The notes under the pieces were generated by a model, which had not been told where the DNA came from, did no database searches, and saw only the letters and a program-made list of their open reading frames with translations. Below, one piece after another: positions 5,106 to 8,640 of a stretch of 8,640 nucleotides of DNA. The first letter of the stretch is position 1. The number at the start of each line of letters is the position of its first letter. Origin of the DNA: Methanosarcinales archaeon (GTDB lineage Archaea > Halobacteriota > Syntropharchaeia > Alkanophagales > Methanospirareceae); NCBI GenBank assembly GCA_030665925.1, contig DAOUYX010000056.1, positions 1 through 8,640 on the forward strand, given 5' to 3'. The position numbers and the translations under genes are program-made.

Positions 5106-6601
5106 TTCTTCCGTTTCCCTATCAGTTTACTGATCTCATCGCTGGATACCATCCCGATAACCCTGCGATCATCATCTATGACCGGCAATGCGGATATGTT
5201 ACTGCGCTCCATCTTTCTAATCACCAGTTCAAGAGGCTCTTCTAAACCCGAGGTTATCACTTTCTTCGTCATTATTTCTGCCAATTCTTTGTGTCTCTGT
5301 GCCACTGCCGTTGATATATCCCACGCGGTTATCATCCCCGCGAGTTTACCATCGCCCGATAAAACGGGTATATGCGTAGACTGGGATTCCATAATCAATT
5401 TTGCAGCTTCTGCTATACTCGCACTGTCACCTATGGTCTTCACGTCTCGTATCATGACGTCCTTCACTAACGGTAGCTCTGTCTGTTTCATCGGCTTTGC
5501 CACGGTATCCGTTGGTAATCGCTCTACCTGCGGCGAGAGGAAAAATTTATCGTGTTCTATTTCACTTTTCAACTCCTCTGCCACTTTATTTGCCATGAAA
5601 AAGCTGGAAAGCGGCGAAGTTGGAACTTCCTTACCCTCCAATTCTATCATCCCTGATTTTAACTCCTCGTAGGTAACTTTTTTCAATATCGGTCGTTCTC
5701 TCCTGCTCACACCATAATCAATCACTTCTGTAACAATATCCGCATCACGTATCGCGGTCTTCTTCGCCATTCGTTCGTTCAGTATCGGTATCGGTATTCC
5801 AATGCCAACGAAGAGGGTTACACCGTATCCGTAGAAGGTGGCACCCCGCAAGAATCCGGGATCCATCTCCTTTAGGTCACCGGTGACCATTAAAGTGCCA
5901 AAGCGGTTAGCAGGATCGTGTTGCGTTCCCCGACCTACCACATAGCCTCTGGCGCCGCAGAGAAAAATCCGCGTGCCCACGCCAATGGTCTCGAAATCAG
6001 GATCGTTATAAAGAGGTGAGAGTGCGCCGGCGCCGGAATAATTCACATTTCGATAATTCGGGAGCAATGTGCCCATGTAAGTATATAACGTTCGATCAGT
6101 GGAGTTTGCGGCGGCGGCATACCGCTGATACGCATTCCGCGGATTTACCATAATCGCCTGATTCAAATCTTCGAGTGTAATTGTCGTTTCCAGGTCTTTA
6201 CGCGGGTAGCAATCCGTTACATAGCCCGTAGCTTTCATATCTACGGGCGTACCCGCGACTAAATCTTCGATGACGTAGCCTCCTCCATAGTTCAGCCCTT
6301 TATCCTCTGATAATTGCGTTGCTCCGAGATATGCATCTACCGCCGCAATTCCGGCGTACGCTTCGACATCGTTGAGCAATACGCGCTGCATTTTTATCGG
6401 TGGATCAGCATGGCCAAAATTGAGGAACACACCTGAAGAGCACATGGGACCAAAAGTCCCCGTGGTGACAACGTCTACCTCCTTCGCCGCTTCTTCTGCA
6501 CCCAATTCGCTCACTATCTCGCTCATTCGATCCGCAGTCACTACACGAACACTGCCGTCCTCAATTCTCTCGTTTATCTCCTCTATGCTCTTCTCGGTCA
6601 T
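5081..6601 (-). CDS. L-aspartate semialdehyde sulfurtransferase (DUF39 with two CBS domains), homocysteine biosynthesis
   Basis: 506 residues. The DUF39 domain (about 1-375) converts aspartate semialdehyde to homocysteine using persulfide sulfur, the route described for Methanosarcina MA1821 and its relatives. Conserved-looking stretches include TGTFGPMCSSGVFLNFGHAD (47-66), LNYGGGYVIEDLVAG (103-117), TGYVTDCYPRKDLETTI (125-141) and FLCGARGYVVGRGTQHDP (213-230). Cys54 and Cys131 fall at the same numbers as the two cysteines I recall as important for persulfide formation in MA1821. Two CBS domains follow (about 383-438 and 443-494), probably sensing an adenosyl ligand such as SAM; the ligand is inferred. 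The NIL/4Fe-4S ferredoxin partner (MA1822 type) is not in this window. No Shine-Dalgarno is evident before ATG 6601. The stop overlaps the radical SAM start, suggesting coupled translation. Confidence 0.92.
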   Translation of the reverse strand: MTEKSIEEINERIEDGSVRVVTADRMSEIVSELGAEEAAKEVDVVTTGTFGPMCSSGVFLNFGHADPPIKMQRVLLNDVEAYAGIAAVDAYLGATQLSEDKGLNYGGGYVIEDLVAGTPVDMKATGYVTDCYPRKDLETTITLEDLNQAIMVNPRNAYQRYAAAANSTDRTLYTYMGTLLPNYRNVNYSGAGALSPLYNDPDFETIGVGTRIFLCGARGYVVGRGTQHDPANRFGTLMVTGDLKEMDPGFLRGATFYGYGVTLFVGIGIPIPILNERMAKKTAIRDADIVTEVIDYGVSRRERPILKKVTYEELKSGMIELEGKEVPTSPLSSFFMANKVAEELKSEIEHDKFFLSPQVERLPTDTVAKPMKQTELPLVKDVMIRDVKTIGDSASIAEAAKLIMESQSTHIPVLSGDGKLAGMITAWDISTAVAQRHKELAEIMTKKVITSGLEEPLELVIRKMERSNISALPVIDDDRRVIGMVSSDEISKLIGKRKKWQWKLRI

Positions 6602-6684
6602 TGTGCTTATCTGCCATGCGTAGAAGATACGAACGCAAACCTTTAAAATCTTACGGATTTTATGCTATTTATTTATTTTATATG
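6602..6684 (-). promoter_or_regulatory. Putative promoter region of the DUF39 - radical SAM operon
   Basis: On the minus strand two TATA-like elements are visible. ATATAAAATAAATAAATAG (about 6684-6666) overlaps the mscS stop codon. GATTTTAAAGG (6650-6640) would place a start site near 6618, giving a leader of under 20 bases. The bases just before ATG 6601 (GGCAGATAAGCACA) contain no Shine-Dalgarno. The operon may thus start separately from mscS with a short leader. Which element is used cannot be told from sequence alone. Confidence 0.35.
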
Positions 6685-7710
6685 CTGTATCTTCACTATC
6701 GGCCAGGAGATTTCAATCCCCTCTTCATCATACCTCTTTTTCAGCGCTTTGATAAATTCGTGCGTAACAATGTATTTAGCCGCGGGTTCCTCTACCCGCA
6801 GAATGATCGAGAAATTGATGTTCGATTCGTCAAACGTGTGGTACCGGATGAACGGTTGAAAGTCCCTCTTCGCTCCTGGGATGGTCTCTTGTATCTGCTT
6901 CGCGACGTCAATCGTGACCCGCTCCACCTTCTCCAAATCCGAGCCGTAATCAACGCCGCATTGAATTACCGCCGACATCTCCAGCACGGGCAGCGAATAA
7001 TTGGTGATGATACTCTCGGCGAGTTTTGAGTTCGGAATGATGACAAGCGTATTTGGCAGGGTTCTTATCCGGGTAGACCGCCAGCCGATGTCTTCGACAA
7101 ACCCCGAAACGCCTCCTTCTACATGTATATAATCGCCAAAATTTATCGGCCGGTCAGAGACAATATGTATTCCCGCGAATACGTTTGAAAGCGTGTTTTG
7201 AAGTGCCAGTGCAACCGCTAAGCCCCCTAACCCGTAAGCCGCGACCAACGGCGTTATCTCTATCTCGAAATGGTCCAGAATCATCAAAAGAGCAATGAGA
7301 TAAATAAGAATGGCGGCTACGTTGCTCAGCAATTTCGGCATCTTTTCATATTGCTTCTGTGTCCTCAACCAGAAGCTGAGCACAATACGTAAAATATCGG
7401 CTACAATCAACGCAATCAGCAGTACCGCACCGACAAAAAATATGCCGTCTATATACGTGAAGTAGGGTTCGAGTTGGGATAGCGATTTGAGTGCGAAATA
7501 CAGGCCTGTAAAGACGATAAAAATGTATATCGGTTTGGTCAGTATTTTCAGGATGAGGTCGTCAACATCGGTCTTCGTTCGAGCTGCAAGTTTTCTGACG
7601 TAGTTCACCAGGATAAAATGGACAACTTGGGCAAGGATAAAGAAGCCTATCAGAATTAAGAGGAAGTGGAAATATTCATGCTGAATTAACTGCTCTATTG
7701 TTACCGTCAT
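6673..7710 (-). CDS. mscS: MscS-family small-conductance mechanosensitive channel
   Basis: 345 residues, an integral membrane protein that opens under membrane tension to release solutes in hypo-osmotic shock. Five hydrophobic segments are visible: about 14-37, 59-78, 86-115, 129-147 and 154-183. The last is the pore helix, with the Ala/Gly packing pattern AAYGLGGLAVALALQNTLSN (157-176). It is followed by the MscS beta-domain signature DRPINFGDYIHVEGGVSGFV (186-205), then EDIGWRSTRIRTLPNT and VIIPNSKL (223-230). The C-terminal cytoplasmic domain ends at ISWPIVKIQHIK. The protein is longer than the three-helix E. coli MscS because of two extra N-terminal helices, common in archaeal members. 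The start is ATG 7710, with a TATA box about 25-30 bases upstream and no ribosome site. It is separated from the DUF39 gene by 71 bases; no functional link is implied. Confidence 0.93.
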   Translation of the reverse strand: MTVTIEQLIQHEYFHFLLILIGFFILAQVVHFILVNYVRKLAARTKTDVDDLILKILTKPIYIFIVFTGLYFALKSLSQLEPYFTYIDGIFFVGAVLLIALIVADILRIVLSFWLRTQKQYEKMPKLLSNVAAILIYLIALLMILDHFEIEITPLVAAYGLGGLAVALALQNTLSNVFAGIHIVSDRPINFGDYIHVEGGVSGFVEDIGWRSTRIRTLPNTLVIIPNSKLAESIITNYSLPVLEMSAVIQCGVDYGSDLEKVERVTIDVAKQIQETIPGAKRDFQPFIRYHTFDESNINFSIILRVEEPAAKYIVTHEFIKALKKRYDEEGIEISWPIVKIQHIK

Positions 7711-7747
7711 GGTTTTGTGGTTATGTACAATAGCTTAAATATATCGG
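7711..7747 (-). promoter_or_regulatory. mscS promoter: BRE/TATA with near-leaderless start
   Basis: The minus strand reads CCGATATATTTAAGC at 7747-7733, a good archaeal BRE plus TATA box. Normal spacing puts transcription start near 7712-7714, within a few bases of ATG 7710. The bases before the ATG (CACAAAACC) lack a Shine-Dalgarno. The mRNA is therefore predicted to be leaderless or nearly so. Confidence 0.5.
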
Positions 7748-7783
7748 TATAAAAATATAAAAAGTTTGTAAGGGTTGGATGTG

Positions 7784-7927
7784 TTACTCGTGGTAGATGG
7801 CTGCAACCGAAGTAACGGATTTGACACAGGGGATTTGAGGAAACATAGCTTGGAAGACGTCTTCTTGTAGTTCACGGGGCAGGGGAATAATGGCATAGCT
7901 TACATCTACAGCGAAATTTGAGGTACT
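7784..7927 (-). pseudogene. Possible decayed C-terminal gene remnant, unrecognised
   Basis: On the minus strand a stop-to-stop stretch of 48 codons (TAG 7930-7928 to TAA 7786-7784) encodes a protein-like sequence: NFAVDVSYAIIPLPRELQED, then VFQAMFPQIPCVKSVTSVAA and IYHE. It has no early start codon or ribosome site. The frame beside it reads GFFIEYLKF just upstream, as if a frameshift near 7915 had joined the two. I do not recognise a family. It could be the 3' end of a gene disrupted by the neighbouring insertion sequence, or chance. The rest of 7748-8108 holds no other convincing gene or tRNA. Confidence 0.3.
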
Positions 7928-7967
7928 CTATGAAGAAGCCCAAGGGAAGTAAATAAATAAAAGAGAA

Positions 7968-7990
7968 TTTTGATCAACTTTGGTTTTAAA
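7968..7990. repeat. Partial match to the palindromic repeat found in nnr
   Basis: TTTTGATCAACTTT (7968-7981) followed by GGTTTTAAA resembles the TTGATCAAACTTT unit at 2828-2866, with one A missing and a degenerate second half. It lies in a non-coding stretch between the decayed sequence and the insertion-sequence flank. One short match alone is weak evidence for a dispersed family. Confidence 0.3.
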
Positions 7991-7999
7991 GAAATAGGT

Positions 8000-8640
8000 A
8001 AAACATTTCGCTCATATTTTCGCGTTTGGCACTTATTTTGCGACTTTTTCGCTCCCAAACAGGCTAATTTTCCTCATTTTCTTGTTTTTGTCGATAGCTC
8101 ACGCTATGCTATACGATTCCTTTCTTTCTGAGTGTGACGAGCTGATAGAGGTCAAAGCAAAAGGCGGTAAAGATCATCTTGACGTGCACCCTCGACACCG
8201 TAGTAACCAGTACGTGTCCGGCGTTGAATACCGCCTTAATCACTGCGTAGTGCCGCTCAACGGGCGCTCTCTTCTTGCTGATTCTGAGATTCCGCAACTT
8301 ATCCATGATGCCGAGCGGATGATCTCGAGCACCTCGTTTCATCGTTGCGGAGTAGCCCCTGGCTACTACGCCGTGATAACCACGATCTCTGTACACGACT
8401 TCGCCCTTTTTGGAGAGGTCTACCTGGCTGTCGTGAACCGATGCAGTGGTCGTTTCGAGCTCGCGAATGAGGCCGTGCTCCATGTCCAGCTTAGTGTGGA
8501 GCTTGTAGCCGAAATATGATTTGCTGCCCTTCTTTGCCCACGTGCCATCCTTGCTTCGGCGCGTCTTTGCGTCATCACCACGAGGCTTATCCGCCTTCGC
8601 ATGCCCGGGATCCGCGGTGATAAAAGTCGCATCCTGAGCA
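8000..8640 (-). mobile_element. Insertion sequence of IS5 type, 3' part only
   Basis: The transposase gene at 8109-8639 marks an insertion sequence that continues beyond the right edge. Its left end must lie between the transposase stop (8109) and about 7990, in an AT-rich stretch with repeated TTTCGC and TTTGCG words (about 8006-8052). The terminal inverted repeat and target duplication cannot be fixed without the other end, so the left boundary given is approximate. The coding part looks intact as far as visible and is more GC-rich than the toxin-antitoxin strip. Confidence 0.55.
8109..8639 (-). CDS. IS5-family DDE transposase (partial, N-terminus beyond window)
   Basis: The minus-strand frame is open from base 8639 to TAG 8111-8109, giving 176 visible C-terminal residues. 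Counting from the first visible residue, the DDE triad is present: D3 in AQDATFITADPGHAKADKPR, D85 in VVYRDRGYHG and E128 in KKRAPVERHYAVIK. The stretches DGTWAKKGSKSYFGYKLHTK and HGLIRELETTTASVHDS are classic for IS5-type transposases (DDE_Tnp_1 or related). D-to-E spacing is 43 residues. It catalyses cut-and-paste or copy transposition of its element. No stop or frameshift is seen in the visible part. An overlapping frame at 8420-8632 is a shadow. IS subgroup cannot be assigned. Confidence 0.88.
   Translation of the reverse strand, partial: AQDATFITADPGHAKADKPRGDDAKTRRSKDGTWAKKGSKSYFGYKLHTKLDMEHGLIRELETTTASVHDSQVDLSKKGEVVYRDRGYHGVVARGYSATMKRGARDHPLGIMDKLRNLRISKKRAPVERHYAVIKAVFNAGHVLVTTVSRVHVKMIFTAFCFDLYQLVTLRKKGIV

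Noticed and set aside
5178..5672. 164-codon + strand frame inside the DUF39 gene
   Set aside because: Antisense to the CBS-domain region; Ser/Thr-rich shadow with no ribosome site.
6601..7029. 142-codon + strand frame opposite the end of mscS
   Set aside because: Antisense to the well-supported MscS C-terminal domain; no domain pattern of its own.
8094..8107. ATAGC-TCAC-GCTAT hairpin just after the transposase stop
   Set aside because: Only a 5-base stem and no T run on the minus strand, so not a convincing terminator or IS end.
8351..8367. Perfect 7-base stem AGTAGCC-CCT-GGCTACT
   Set aside because: It lies inside the transposase coding sequence with no T tract; most likely a coding coincidence.
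8420..8632. 70-codon minus-strand frame and the opposite + strand frame 8082-8519
   Set aside because: The continuous minus-strand frame 8639-8109 carries the full DDE transposase pattern; both others are shadows rich in Arg/Ser or without motifs.
1..8640. CRISPR array, tRNA or rRNA genes
   Set aside because: No regularly spaced direct repeats and no tRNA or rRNA hallmarks were found by eye on either strand.

Overview
This window reads as archaeal, most likely a methanogen- or ANME-related euryarchaeon. The evidence is a DUF39-CBS sulfurtransferase of the methanogen homocysteine pathway, AT-rich TATA-like elements close to start codons, Shine-Dalgarno sites on only some genes, and fragments of fibronectin-III and dockerin-like surface proteins of a style common in that group. 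The assignment to a group is inference from gene content.

Layout. (1) Positions 1-2326 are an AT-rich accessory strip on the + strand. Two toxin-antitoxin modules alternate with three broken surface-protein fragments. The first module is a VapBC pair whose PIN toxin carries an in-frame TGA. The second is an intact-looking DUF433/DUF5615 pair. The surface fragments are a dockerin-like tail at 1-72, a beta-sandwich plus dockerin-like tail with a one-base frameshift at about 944-1286, and a cut-off FN3 domain at about 1973-2326. A pyrimidine-rich tract closes the strip. (2) Positions 2380-7710 hold four intact housekeeping-type genes, all on the - strand. In transcription order they are an MscS-family channel, the DUF39-CBS homocysteine-biosynthesis protein, a radical SAM protein of the MSMEG_0568 family that overlaps it, and a bifunctional NAD(P)HX epimerase/dehydratase (Nnr). 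(3) Positions 7711-8640 hold the mscS promoter, about 330 bases of decayed sequence, and the 3' part of an IS5-type transposase that runs off the right edge.

How the genes work together. The DUF39 and radical SAM genes overlap by about 19-25 bases and are probably co-transcribed. The DUF39 protein makes homocysteine from aspartate semialdehyde with a persulfide sulfur. The radical SAM protein has no established function, so the pairing is a lead. Nnr repairs damaged NAD(P)H and is a general metabolite-repair enzyme; its gene carries an in-frame palindromic repeat insertion. MscS has its own promoter, which looks near-leaderless.

No complete new defence or mobile system is visible. The points most worth a second look are the radical SAM/DUF39 pairing, the repeat inside nnr, the interrupted vapC, and the interleaving of toxin-antitoxin modules with surface-gene debris.
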